In this document: piece by piece, positions 1-6,229 of the stretch | How positions within the stretch are numbered: position 1 is the stretch's first letter | How the letters are laid out: the number at the start of each line of letters is the position of its first letter | DNA from: Chloroflexota bacterium | Lineage (GTDB): Bacteria > Chloroflexota > Limnocylindria > Limnocylindrales > CSP1-4 | Length of the DNA: 15,621 bases | Direction of reading: 5' to 3' | Assembly: GCA_021790715.1 (NCBI GenBank) | Contig: JAJYGK010000146.1 | Span: 4,260 to 19,880 of the forward strand | The notes under the pieces: generated by a model | What the model was told of the DNA's origin: nothing | What the model saw: the letters and a program-made list of their open reading frames with translations, nothing else | Database searches by the model: none | Translations under genes and position numbers: made by a program

Positions 1-86
1 TGTCCGGCATGGTGCTCGTGCTCGTGAGGGTGAACCGCGGCCGCCGCGTCGACCGGCGGTGAGGCGCGGTGCTCGTGCTCGTCCAT
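1..86 (-). CDS. N-terminus of a His/Glu-rich protein (partial, runs off left edge)
   Basis: An open frame on the minus strand starts with ATG at 86-84 and remains open for all 28 visible codons to the window edge. The visible peptide contains two H-E-H-E-H blocks (residues 4-6 region and again near 22-26), ending H-H-A-G. These are encoded by two copies of the 15-base string GGTGCTCGTGCTCGT on the plus strand (11-25 and 68-82). His-rich acidic N-termini are known from metal transporters, metal P-type ATPases and metallochaperones, but no domain is visible here, so no function is assigned. The start is supported by a TACGCT hexamer ending 6 nt before the ATG, the arrangement seen at several genes in this window. 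It lies 85 bp beyond the end of mutY on the same strand but appears to have its own promoter. Confidence 0.45.
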   Translation of the reverse strand, partial: MDEHEHRASPPVDAAAAVHPHEHEHHAG

Positions 87-92
87 GCCGGC

Positions 93-98
93 AGCGTA
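93..98 (-). promoter_or_regulatory. Candidate -10 hexamer TACGCT (leaderless start)
   Basis: On the minus strand the hexamer TACGCT matches TANNNT and ends 6 nt before the ATG at 86. No Shine-Dalgarno is visible, so the transcript may begin at or next to the start codon. No clear -35 element was recognised. Confidence 0.4.
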
Positions 99-171
99 CG
101 CCGTCGCGGGCACGGCGCCGGCGGAGCAGGCACCGGGCCGCCCTGGACCCCGAGGGCCGCCGGGACACCGA

Positions 172-1122
172 TCACGTCTCGGCGAGCCTGGCGCGCCCCT
201 TCCCGTCGATCTCGACGAAGCCCTCGGAGGCGAGCGTATCGAGCGCCTCGCGGACGGCCGCGTGTCCGTGCGCGCCGCGACCGCCCTCGACCGTGGTCCA
301 GGTCCCGGCCGGCGCCAGCCGCAGCTCGCGCAGCAGCTGTCCGCGGAGCCAGCGCCGGGTGACCCGGAAGGGTTGTGCCGCGGTCCGGGCCGGGCCGGGC
401 CGCGGCCCCTCCGGGAGGCCCGACGCCAGGAAGGCGCACGAGTCAGCGAGCGGGCAGTCCGGGCAACCGGGATCCTTCGCACGGCACACGCCGGCGGCGA
501 GGTCCATCAGCGCGTCGGCGAGGTCTCCCGGCCACGGAGCCGCTCCATCGTCCTCGGCCACGGCGTCGCCGAACGACTCGATCATGCGCGGGTCCGTCGC
601 GCCGAGCAGCCGGCCGAACACGCGGCGCACGTTGACGTCGACCGGAATGGCGGCGATCCCGAACGCGCGGGCGGCCACGGCACGCGCCGTGTACGGGCCG
701 ATTCCCGGCAGCTCGTCGAGCGCGGCGACGTCGGCCGGCACGCGGTCGCCGTGGCAATCCACGATGCGCTGCGCGGCGGCGCGCAGGGCAAGCGCGCGGC
801 GGTTGTAGCCGAGACCGGCCCACGCGCGGACGGCATCGGCCGGGGAGGCGGCGGCGAGCGACGCGGGGGAAGGGAACCGGGTGCAGAACAAGTCCCTCGC
901 CGCGAGGCACCGCTCGATCTGCGTCTGCTGCGACATGACCTCGAGCACGAGGACCCGCCACGGCTCGCGGATCTCGCGGCCGGGGAGATCGCGCCGATGC
1001 GACGGGAACCAGGCGAGCAGCGCGCGCCGCACGTGCCGCGGATCCGGCACGGACGCCGGGGTGTGCGATGCGGCGTGATGGGGGGTGGGGCGCTGGGCGG
1101 AGGACGTCGCGCGGGCGGGCAT
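172..1122 (-). CDS. mutY: A/G-specific adenine DNA glycosylase (MutY type, short form)
   Basis: A 316-residue base-excision-repair enzyme expected to remove adenine mispaired with 8-oxoguanine. The HhH-GPD fold is visible. The catalytic Glu61 lies in E-V-M-S-Q-Q-T-Q, the helix-hairpin-helix L-P-G-I-G-P-Y-T is at 138-145, and the catalytic Asp162 is in V-D-V-N-V-R-R-V. A [4Fe-4S] loop has C213, C220, C223 and C229 with the family's C-x6-C-x2-C-x5-C spacing. The C-terminal NUDIX-like domain of E. coli MutY (about 350 aa) is absent; about 80 residues of unassigned, winged-helix-like tail follow the cluster. The usual L-P-W-R is L-P-G-R here (46-49 region), and the usual G-L-G-Y-Y is G-L-G-Y-N. 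The start at 1122 was chosen because TACCCT lies 7 nt upstream; the longer open frame to 1605 reads through the opposing membrane-protein gene. A related HhH glycosylase such as a thymine-mismatch enzyme cannot be excluded. Confidence 0.9.
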   Translation of the reverse strand: MPARATSSAQRPTPHHAASHTPASVPDPRHVRRALLAWFPSHRRDLPGREIREPWRVLVLEVMSQQTQIERCLAARDLFCTRFPSPASLAAASPADAVRAWAGLGYNRRALALRAAAQRIVDCHGDRVPADVAALDELPGIGPYTARAVAARAFGIAAIPVDVNVRRVFGRLLGATDPRMIESFGDAVAEDDGAAPWPGDLADALMDLAAGVCRAKDPGCPDCPLADSCAFLASGLPEGPRPGPARTAAQPFRVTRRWLRGQLLRELRLAPAGTWTTVEGGRGAHGHAAVREALDTLASEGFVEIDGKGRARLAET

Positions 1123-1129
1123 CGCGCGG

Positions 1130-1135
1130 AGGGTA
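1130..1135 (-). promoter_or_regulatory. Candidate -10 hexamer TACCCT for mutY (leaderless)
   Basis: The minus-strand hexamer TACCCT (TANNNT) ends 7 nt before the mutY ATG. This is the distance expected if transcription begins at the start codon. No Shine-Dalgarno is visible in between. Confidence 0.45.
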
Positions 1136-1180
1136 CACGGGCGGAACCGCGTCCGGGACGCGCGCGCCCGCGGGTCGGCG

Positions 1181-1186
1181 CATGAT
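1181..1186 (+). promoter_or_regulatory. Candidate -10 hexamer CATGAT for the 1195 gene
   Basis: CATGAT ends 8 nt before the GTG at 1195 and no Shine-Dalgarno precedes that codon. It fits the relaxed [TCG]ANNNT pattern seen at other starts here. It is divergent from the mutY promoter at 1130-1135, with about 45 bp between the two hexamers. Confidence 0.35.
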
Positions 1187-1194
1187 GTCTGCCC

Positions 1195-1551
1195 GTGGAG
1201 CAGCTGCACCAGACCCTCGCCTACGCGGTCGTCGCGGGCGTCCTCGTCGCCATCGCATGGACGTCGGTCGCGCTCGCGACCGGGCGCGGGGGCGGCCCGC
1301 GTCTCGAGTCGTTCCAGAACGCCGTGATCGGCCTGGTCGCCATCACGGCCGCCGTGGGCCTGTACCTGCTCCTGACGGGCCACTCGCCCCACGACTCGAT
1401 CCACCTGCTGTACGGCTTCCTGGCCCTCGCCGCGCTGCCCTTCGCGCGGTCGTTCGGCCCACGCCTCTCGCCGCGGGGGCGGACGGCACTGGGGCTGGCC
1501 GGCGTCGTCGCCATCGGCCTGTTCGTGCTGCGCCTGTTCATGACGGGGTAG
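1195..1551 (+). CDS. Small four-helix integral membrane protein, function unknown
   Basis: A 118-residue hydrophobic protein with four predicted membrane segments at about 8-30, 40-62, 67-86 and 97-117. There is no signal peptide and there are no soluble domains. The hydrophilic turns carry Arg/Gly (R-G-G-G-P-R near 31-36) and a short G-H-S-P-H-D loop near 62-67. I do not recognise a named family. The start is the GTG at 1195, with no Shine-Dalgarno but a CATGAT hexamer 8 nt upstream. It is divergent from mutY and convergent with the small membrane gene ending at 1678. The alternating hydrophobic pattern with matched helix lengths makes it a convincing gene, and the opposite-strand frame is low in hydrophobic structure. 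Confidence 0.75.
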   Translation: MEQLHQTLAYAVVAGVLVAIAWTSVALATGRGGGPRLESFQNAVIGLVAITAAVGLYLLLTGHSPHDSIHLLYGFLALAALPFARSFGPRLSPRGRTALGLAGVVAIGLFVLRLFMTG

Positions 1552-1677
1552 TCGCCCCGAAGCGGCACGCACCCCCGGCGGCGCGCAGGGCCCAGGGGCA
1601 CACACTCGGCGGCGCGCAGGCCCGGGCTCGCAGGCCCAGGCGCGCAGGCCCGGGCTCGCAGGCCCAGGCGCGCAGGC
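1552..1677. other. Convergent intergenic spacer with tandem repeats
   Basis: This spacer separates two convergent membrane-protein genes. It holds the tandem repeat array at 1613-1678 and a G/C-rich flank with no supportable gene. The many GCCCGGGC-type palindromic cores could form hairpins and act as a bidirectional transcription stop, but there is no U-tract typical of an intrinsic terminator. Confidence 0.5.
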
Positions 1678-1678
1678 T
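1613..1678. repeat. Tandem repeat, 28-bp unit (two exact copies plus partial)
   Basis: Two identical 28-bp units occupy 1613-1640 and 1641-1668, followed by the first bases of a third copy from 1669. Each unit consists of two related 14-bp halves, CGCGCAGGCCCGGG and CTCGCAGGCCCAGG, so the array is effectively about 4.5 copies of a 14-bp module. Less exact versions (GGCGCGCAGG) occur just upstream at about 1580 and 1611. The array lies between the stop codons of two convergent genes. Confidence 0.85.
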
Positions 1679-2061
1679 CAGCGGCGCAGGCCCGCCTGCG
1701 ATGGCAGTCGCACGCGTGGATCGGATGGGGCGGGTTCGCGATCGACGCGCAGGAGATGCCCGTCGTCGGTGGCCTGGATCACGACCCATGCGACGTCCGC
1801 CGGGAGCAGCCACCATCCCCCCGCCGAGCCCAGCAGCAGCAGGCCCGGAACCAGCACCAGGCCCAGGACGATCTGCTGCAGGCGCCTGCGCGCGCGTGCC
1901 GGAGCGACCAGGATCCCGGTCGCGACCATGCACAAGCCGGCGATCCACGCCGGGGCGAGGAGCCAGGCCGGCAGGTGGCCCCCGGCGAGCGGGGCCGCGA
2001 GCCCGGCGACCGCGAACAGCCACGGGATGGCGCGCAGGGTGACGGGCCGGCGGGCGTGCAT
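1678..2061 (-). CDS. Small three-helix membrane protein, function unknown
   Basis: A 127-residue protein with three hydrophobic segments, at about residues 9-27, 31-53 and 64-85. A basic A-R-A-R-R-R-L stretch lies between helices two and three, and the C-terminal tail of about 35 residues is hydrophilic (I-Q-A-T-D-D-G-H-L-L-R-V-D). No family was recognised. The start at ATG 2061 is preceded by GGGAG 3 nt upstream and by a CATGCT hexamer ending 8 nt upstream. ATGs at 2088 and 2094 are alternatives that would add 9 or 11 residues. The frame further upstream is Arg-rich and unlikely to be coding. It faces the 1195-1551 gene tail to tail and is divergent from PEPC. Confidence 0.65.
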   Translation of the reverse strand: MHARRPVTLRAIPWLFAVAGLAAPLAGGHLPAWLLAPAWIAGLCMVATGILVAPARARRRLQQIVLGLVLVPGLLLLGSAGGWWLLPADVAWVVIQATDDGHLLRVDREPAPSDPRVRLPSQAGLRR

Positions 2062-2069
2062 CGGCTCCC

Positions 2070-2075
2070 AGCATG
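2070..2075 (-). promoter_or_regulatory. Candidate -10 hexamer CATGCT for the 2061 gene
   Basis: Read on the minus strand, CATGCT ends 8 nt before the ATG at 2061. The GGGAG immediately before the ATG could also serve as a ribosome binding site, so leadered expression is equally possible. Confidence 0.25.
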
Positions 2076-2136
2076 CACCGGCGACCATCGCCATCCGGCG
2101 ATTGGCGGCCGCCCGCGCGATACAGGCCGGTGGCAT

Positions 2137-2221
2137 CCGGCGGCTGGTGCCACGCGGCGTGTCGGCGGCGCCGTTGCCTCGGCGACACCCGGCGGCTGGT
2201 GCCACGCGCCGTCTCGGCGGC
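2137..2221. repeat. Imperfect 33-bp direct repeat pair
   Basis: Copy one is 2137-2169 and copy two is 2189-2221. They match at 31 of 33 positions (two G/C changes). The shared core begins CCGGCGGCTGGTGCCACGCG. The 52-bp offset is close to five helical turns. Confidence 0.85.
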
Positions 2222-2258
2222 ACCTGGCGGCTCCGCCGGAGCCGGCGAAACCGGCGTC

Positions 2259-2280
2259 CGAACGCCCGGCGGCGCGTTCG
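2259..2280. promoter_or_regulatory. Inverted repeat upstream of the PEPC promoter
   Basis: CGAACGC (2259-2265) and GCGTTCG (2274-2280) form a perfect 7-bp inverted repeat with an 8-base centre. It ends 2 bases before the candidate -10 hexamer at 2283. It could be an operator or a hairpin; the binding factor is unknown. Confidence 0.35.
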
Positions 2281-2282
2281 GG

Positions 2283-2288
2283 CATCAT
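2283..2288 (+). promoter_or_regulatory. Candidate -10 hexamer CATCAT for ppc (leaderless)
   Basis: CATCAT ends 6 nt before the PEPC ATG at 2295. The intervening bases CCGGCG contain no Shine-Dalgarno, so a leaderless mRNA is the simplest reading. Confidence 0.4.
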
Positions 2289-2294
2289 CCGGCG

Positions 2295-5200
2295 ATGACA
2301 CAGCGCAATGCGGCGGTCCGGGCGGAACCCAGGGGGATCGGCAGCGCGGGGGCGCCCGATCCCCTCAGGCGCGAGGTCCGGCTTCTCGGAGCGCTGCTCG
2401 GGCAGGCGCTGGTCGAGCAGCACGGGCCGGAGCTGCTCGACGTCGTCGAACGCGTCCGCGCGCGGACGATCGCCCTGCGCACGAACCCGGACCCCGAGGA
2501 GCGGCGGCGCCTGACCGAGGACCTGGATCGGCTCGATCTCGCGGCGTCGGAACGGCTTGCGCGCGCGTTCACCCGCTACTTCCAGCTCGTCAACCTCGCC
2601 GAGGAGAAGCAGCGCGTCCGGGCACTGCGGCGTCGCGAGCGGGCCGCCCCCGACGGGTTCGCGGAGGAGAGCCTGGGCGCCGCCGTCCGCGAGCTGGCCG
2701 CGGAGGGCTGGGACCGGGCCGGCATCGAGGCGCTCGTGGCGAGCCTGTCGATCCACCCGGTCCTCACGGCGCACCCGACGGAGGCCCGCCGTCGCACGTT
2801 CCTCGTCGCGCTCCGCCGCGTGTACGAGCAGCTCGACCGGCTCGACGATCCGCGCCTCGCGCCGCGCGAGGACCGCGAGGTTCGCCGCCGCCTGCGCGAG
2901 GCCATCACGCTCCTCTGGCAGACCGACGACCTGCGTGCCGTCCGCCCGTCGCCCCTCGACGAGGTGCGCTCGGCGATGGTGTTCTTCGACGCGACGCTGT
3001 TCGGTGCCGCGCCGCGCATCCTGCGGGCCCTCGACTCGGCGCTCGACATGATTCCCGGCGACCCGGCCGGCAATCCCGGCGACCAGGCCGGTGCGCAGCC
3101 GGGCGCGCCGGGGGCGGCCGACTCCCCGGGCGAGCCCGGGACGGCCCACTTCCCTGGCGAGCCCCTCGACCGGCGGTCGGGCACGCGGCCCCCGCGCGTC
3201 CCGGCCTTCCTCCGCTGGGGGACATGGATCGGCGGCGACCGCGACGGAAACCCGAACGTCACCGCTGCGGTGACGCGCGCGACGCTCCGGATCCAGGCGG
3301 ACCACGTCCTCCGTGCGTACGAGCACGTCGCCGCGCGGCTGGTGCAGACGATCGCCATCTCCGAGACGCGCAGACCCATCTCCGCCGATCTCCAGGCGTG
3401 GCTCGCGGCCGAGGCCGCCCGTCACCCGGACGTGGCGGCCGAGCTGCAGCGGCGCTTCGCCACCGAGCCGTACCGGCGCGCCTTCGGGCTGATCGCGGAG
3501 CGGCTGCGCGAGACCCGCGCGATGCTCGTGGGCGACGGGCACGGCGCCGATCTGCCGCCGCTCTCCGATGCGCTCCCCGATGCGTTCGTCGTCGAGCGCG
3601 AGACGCAGGCGAGGCATCACCACCCCCCGGCGGATGGCCCCTGCGGCTACCGCTCCGCCGCCGAGCTGCTCGGCGACATCCGTCGCATCCAGGCCTCGCT
3701 GGCGGCGGGCGGCGCGCGGCGGGTCGCGTGGGGCGAGGTGCAGGAGTTCGCCTGGCAGATCGAGACGTTCGGGTTCCACCTCGCCGAGCTGGAGGTCCGC
3801 CAGCACTCCGCGGTGCACGCCGCCGCGCTGGCCGCCCTCGCCGCAGCGTCCGCCGCCGGCGGATCGCGCGCCGACGTCGACGGGATCGACGCGTCCCCGG
3901 GCGTCGGCGTCGGCGAGGTGCTGGACACGTTCCGCGCGATCGCGGAGCTGCAGGCGGTCTACGGCGAGGAGGCCTGCCGCCGGTACGTCATCAGCTTCAC
4001 GCACGAGCCCCGCGACGTCCTTGCCGTGCTCGAACTGGCACGGGCCGTGGACCCATCCGGCGCGCTCGCCGACCGCCTCGACGTCGTACCCCTGCTCGAG
4101 TCGCTCGACACGCTCGAATCGGCCGGCCCGTTCCTGCGGTCGCTGCTGGCCGATCCGGCGTACCGCCGCCACCTCGAGCGGAGGGGGCGATGCCAGGAGG
4201 TGATGCTCGGCTACTCCGACTCGAACAAGGAGTCCGGGTTCCTCGCCGCCTCGTGGGCGCTCCATCGGGCCCAGGCCGAACTGGCGCGCGTGGCCGCCGA
4301 GGAGGGGATCGAGCTCACGCTGTTCCATGGGCGCGGGGGCGCGATCGGGCGCGGCGGGGGTCCCACCAACCGCGCGATCCTGGCGATGGCCGCCGGGTCG
4401 ATCCGCGGCAGGCTCAAGCTCACCGAGCAGGGCGAGGTCATCGCGGCCCACTACGGCAACCCCGCGATCGCCCTGCGAGAGATCGAGCAGGCGACGCACG
4501 CCGTGCTGGGGGCGTCGACCCCGGAGCACGACCGCCGCGTCTCGGAGGCTGCGCGGCGCTGGACCCCGGTGATGGACGAGCTGGCGGAGGCGGCGCGGGA
4601 CGCGTACCGCGCGCTGGTCTGGGAGGATCCGGAGTTCGCGGCGTACTTCGCCGCCGCGACGCCCATCGCCGAGATCTCCGGCCTCAACCTGGGGTCGCGC
4701 CCCGCCGCGCGCGCCGCCCGGCCTCCGGCGTCGGATGGATCCGTCGCGGATCCGCCGGCGGCGGGTCCGCCGGTCGCGCCGCTCGCGTCGCTGCGCGCGA
4801 TCCCGTGGGTCTTCGCGTGGTCGCAGAGCCGCGCCTTCGTGCCCGGCTGGTACGGGCTCGGGACCGCCCTCGATGCGTATCGCCGCCGGCACGGCGACGC
4901 GGGCCTTGCCGAGCTGCGCCGGATGTACGCCGACTGGCCGTACTTCGCCTCGACGCTGGACAACGCGGAGCTCGTGCTCGCGAAGGTCGACCTGGGCGTC
5001 GCGGCGGCGTACGCGGCACTCGCTCGGGGCGTGCCGGGCGCCGCCCGCATCTGGCAGGCGATCCGCGACGAGCACGAGCGGAGCGTGGCAGGCCTGCTGG
5101 CCGTCACGGAACGTTCGCGCCTGCTCGACGGATCGCCCGTGCTCCAGCGCAGCATCGAGCTGCGCAACCCGTACGTGGAGCCGCTGAGCGAGGTCCAGCT

Positions 5201-5318
5201 CCGCTTGCTGGCCCGGTTGCGCGAGCTCGGGCCGGACGATCCGGAGCGCGACCGCGTGCTGGCGGTCGTGCGGCTCACGGTGAACGGCGTCGCCGCCGGG
5301 CTGCAGGGCACGGGCTGA
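2295..5318 (+). CDS. ppc: Phosphoenolpyruvate carboxylase with low-complexity insertions
   Basis: A 1007-residue enzyme that carboxylates PEP with bicarbonate to oxaloacetate, an anaplerotic step; E. coli PEPC has 883 residues. Family signatures are all present. V-L-T-A-H-P-T-E carries catalytic His160, W-I-G-G-D-R-D-G-N-P lies near 312-321, M-L-G-Y-S-D-S-N-K is at 637-645, and F-H-G-R-G-G-A-I-G-R-G-G-G-P starts at 677. Extra length comes mainly from two insertions. One of about 45 residues at 253-298 is rich in P-G-D/P-G-E and is built from short DNA repeats; the other, of about 20 Pro/Ala-rich residues near 805-830, follows G-S-R-P. Equivalents of E. coli aspartate-site residues Arg587, Lys773 and Arg832 are R686, K897 and R957. 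The final Q-N-T-G is Q-G-T-G, so the Asn881 equivalent is Gly1005. The ATG at 2295 is chosen because CATCAT sits 6 nt upstream; the upstream open frame covers the repeat region. Confidence 0.96.
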   Translation: MTQRNAAVRAEPRGIGSAGAPDPLRREVRLLGALLGQALVEQHGPELLDVVERVRARTIALRTNPDPEERRRLTEDLDRLDLAASERLARAFTRYFQLVNLAEEKQRVRALRRRERAAPDGFAEESLGAAVRELAAEGWDRAGIEALVASLSIHPVLTAHPTEARRRTFLVALRRVYEQLDRLDDPRLAPREDREVRRRLREAITLLWQTDDLRAVRPSPLDEVRSAMVFFDATLFGAAPRILRALDSALDMIPGDPAGNPGDQAGAQPGAPGAADSPGEPGTAHFPGEPLDRRSGTRPPRVPAFLRWGTWIGGDRDGNPNVTAAVTRATLRIQADHVLRAYEHVAARLVQTIAISETRRPISADLQAWLAAEAARHPDVAAELQRRFATEPYRRAFGLIAERLRETRAMLVGDGHGADLPPLSDALPDAFVVERETQARHHHPPADGPCGYRSAAELLGDIRRIQASLAAGGARRVAWGEVQEFAWQIETFGFHLAELEVRQHSAVHAAALAALAAASAAGGSRADVDGIDASPGVGVGEVLDTFRAIAELQAVYGEEACRRYVISFTHEPRDVLAVLELARAVDPSGALADRLDVVPLLESLDTLESAGPFLRSLLADPAYRRHLERRGRCQEVMLGYSDSNKESGFLAASWALHRAQAELARVAAEEGIELTLFHGRGGAIGRGGGPTNRAILAMAAGSIRGRLKLTEQGEVIAAHYGNPAIALREIEQATHAVLGASTPEHDRRVSEAARRWTPVMDELAEAARDAYRALVWEDPEFAAYFAAATPIAEISGLNLGSRPAARAARPPASDGSVADPPAAGPPVAPLASLRAIPWVFAWSQSRAFVPGWYGLGTALDAYRRRHGDAGLAELRRMYADWPYFASTLDNAELVLAKVDLGVAAAYAALARGVPGAARIWQAIRDEHERSVAGLLAVTERSRLLDGSPVLQRSIELRNPYVEPLSEVQLRLLARLRELGPDDPERDRVLAVVRLTVNGVAAGLQGTG
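3051..3173 (+). repeat. In-frame short repeats inside ppc (P-G-[D/E] modules)
   Basis: Two 21-bp units (3051-3071 and 3072-3092) share the core TCCCGGCGACC. Further degenerate modules follow, including two 27-bp units around 3117-3170 with GGGCGAGCCC and TGGCGAGCCC. All lengths are multiples of three, so the frame is kept and the product is a Pro/Gly/Asp/Glu-rich loop. Confidence 0.7.
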
Positions 5319-5361
5319 GCGGCCGCCTCCCCCCGCGGACGCGTCCCGCCGCCGCATGTGG

Positions 5362-5367
5362 CACCCT
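5362..5367 (+). promoter_or_regulatory. Candidate -10 element upstream of the epimerase gene
   Basis: CACCCT ends 9 nt before the ATG at 5377. The overlapping CCCTAT would end 7 nt before it. No Shine-Dalgarno is present. A perfect 10-bp palindrome GGACGCGTCC lies slightly upstream at 5337-5346. Confidence 0.25.
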
Positions 5368-5376
5368 ATGCGGGCC

Positions 5377-6204
5377 ATGTCTCCTGCCGCCCCTCCACCC
5401 GTGTCGCGGCGTCCCGCACCCGACGACGTCCCGCTGCCGGCAGACGACCCCGCGCTGCGTGGCGAGCCACTCGACCTCGACGAGCTGGCGGCGCACTGGC
5501 AGGCGACCGCGTCCAGGCACGCCATGACCGCGGAGGAGATGCGGGGCGTGGACCGGAAGGCGCAGCTCATGGGAACCCCGGGGCGCTGGCTGATGGAACA
5601 GGCGGGTGCCGGAGCGGCCGCCGCCGTCCGGGCGTTGCTCGCGACCACCGGCCGCACCGGCCGTGGCCCCGTCCTCGTGCTCGTCGGTCCCGGCAACAAC
5701 GGTGGTGACGGCTGCGTGGCGGCGCGCCACCTCGCGCGCGCCGGTCTGCGCGTCGCGGTCGTGCTCGTGTCGGGCGAGCCGCACCCGGGCACGCCTGACG
5801 CCGCGCGCAACTGGGAGGCGCTCGGGGCGATCGAGGGCGTGGAACGGATCCACGCCGCCCAGCCGCGCGACCTCCAGATGCTGGGCCAGGGGATCGAGAA
5901 GGCGTCGGCCGTGGTCGACGCCCTGCTCGGGACCGGCGTGCGGGGCGAGCTCCGCGATCCGATCCGGAGCGCCGTGGAGCTGATCCGCCGCGCTCGCGCG
6001 TCCGGCGTGCCCGTCCTCGCCGTCGACACGCCGACGGCGGTCGATCTGACGAGCGGCGATCCGTCCGACCCGGCCGTCCGCGCGGACGTCACCGTCACGT
6101 TCCACCGCCCGAAGGTCGGGCTCCAGACGAGGAACGGCCGCGCGCTCGCCGGGCGCGTGCTGGTGGCACCCATCGGCATCCCGGCCGACGCGGACCGCGG
6201 CTGA
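5377..6204 (+). CDS. nnrE: NAD(P)H-hydrate epimerase (YjeF N-terminal domain, stand-alone)
   Basis: A 275-residue protein of the YjeF_N family, which interconverts the R and S forms of hydrated NAD(P)H so that a partner dehydratase can repair them. The domain begins near M-T-A-E-E-M-R-G-V-D (about residue 49). It has the nucleotide/metal loop G-P-G-N-N-G-G-D-G near 104-112, D-A-L-L-G-T-G near 182-188, and the ending F-H-R-P-K-V-G-L followed by I-G-I-P. The usual V-D-[IV]-P-S-G-[LIV]-D motif reads V-D-T-P-T-A-V-D. The C-terminal carbohydrate-kinase-like dehydratase domain often fused to this one is absent, so the partner must be encoded elsewhere. The first 45 residues are Pro/Ala-rich and of unknown role. 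ATGs at 5356 and 5368 are alternative starts; 5377 fits the upstream hexamer best. It follows ppc by 58 bp. Confidence 0.88.
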   Translation: MSPAAPPPVSRRPAPDDVPLPADDPALRGEPLDLDELAAHWQATASRHAMTAEEMRGVDRKAQLMGTPGRWLMEQAGAGAAAAVRALLATTGRTGRGPVLVLVGPGNNGGDGCVAARHLARAGLRVAVVLVSGEPHPGTPDAARNWEALGAIEGVERIHAAQPRDLQMLGQGIEKASAVVDALLGTGVRGELRDPIRSAVELIRRARASGVPVLAVDTPTAVDLTSGDPSDPAVRADVTVTFHRPKVGLQTRNGRALAGRVLVAPIGIPADADRG

Positions 6205-6229
6205 GGACGGCGTGATCGAGGGGGGAGCG

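Larger units (their letters stand above)
2095..2282. other. Divergent intergenic region with repeats and hairpins
   Basis: This stretch separates the minus-strand membrane gene from PEPC and holds no supportable gene. It contains the 33-bp direct repeats at 2137-2169 and 2189-2221 and a 6-bp stem GTGGCA/TGCCAC (2130-2135 with 2148-2153). Three further perfect inverted repeats lie close to the PEPC promoter: GGCTCC/GGAGCC (2229-2243), GCCGG/CCGGC (2241-2255) and CGAACGC/GCGTTCG (2259-2280). Confidence 0.6.

Noticed and set aside
443..1258. A second minus-strand protein overlapping mutY in another frame
   Set aside because: Arg-dominated composition without structure; the MutY frame carries all catalytic and cluster residues.
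1123..1605. N-terminal extension of mutY back to the ATG at 1605
   Set aside because: This extension is antisense to the four-helix membrane protein, is low-complexity, and precedes a well-positioned -10 element and start at 1122.
1613..1678. CRISPR array
   Set aside because: The repeats abut without unique spacers and no cas gene is near.
1769..5527. A 1252-residue open frame on the plus strand in another phase over ppc
   Set aside because: Composition is dominated by Arg, Pro, Ala and Gly with no motifs. It runs through the intergenic repeats and ppc alike, as expected for a high-GC shadow.
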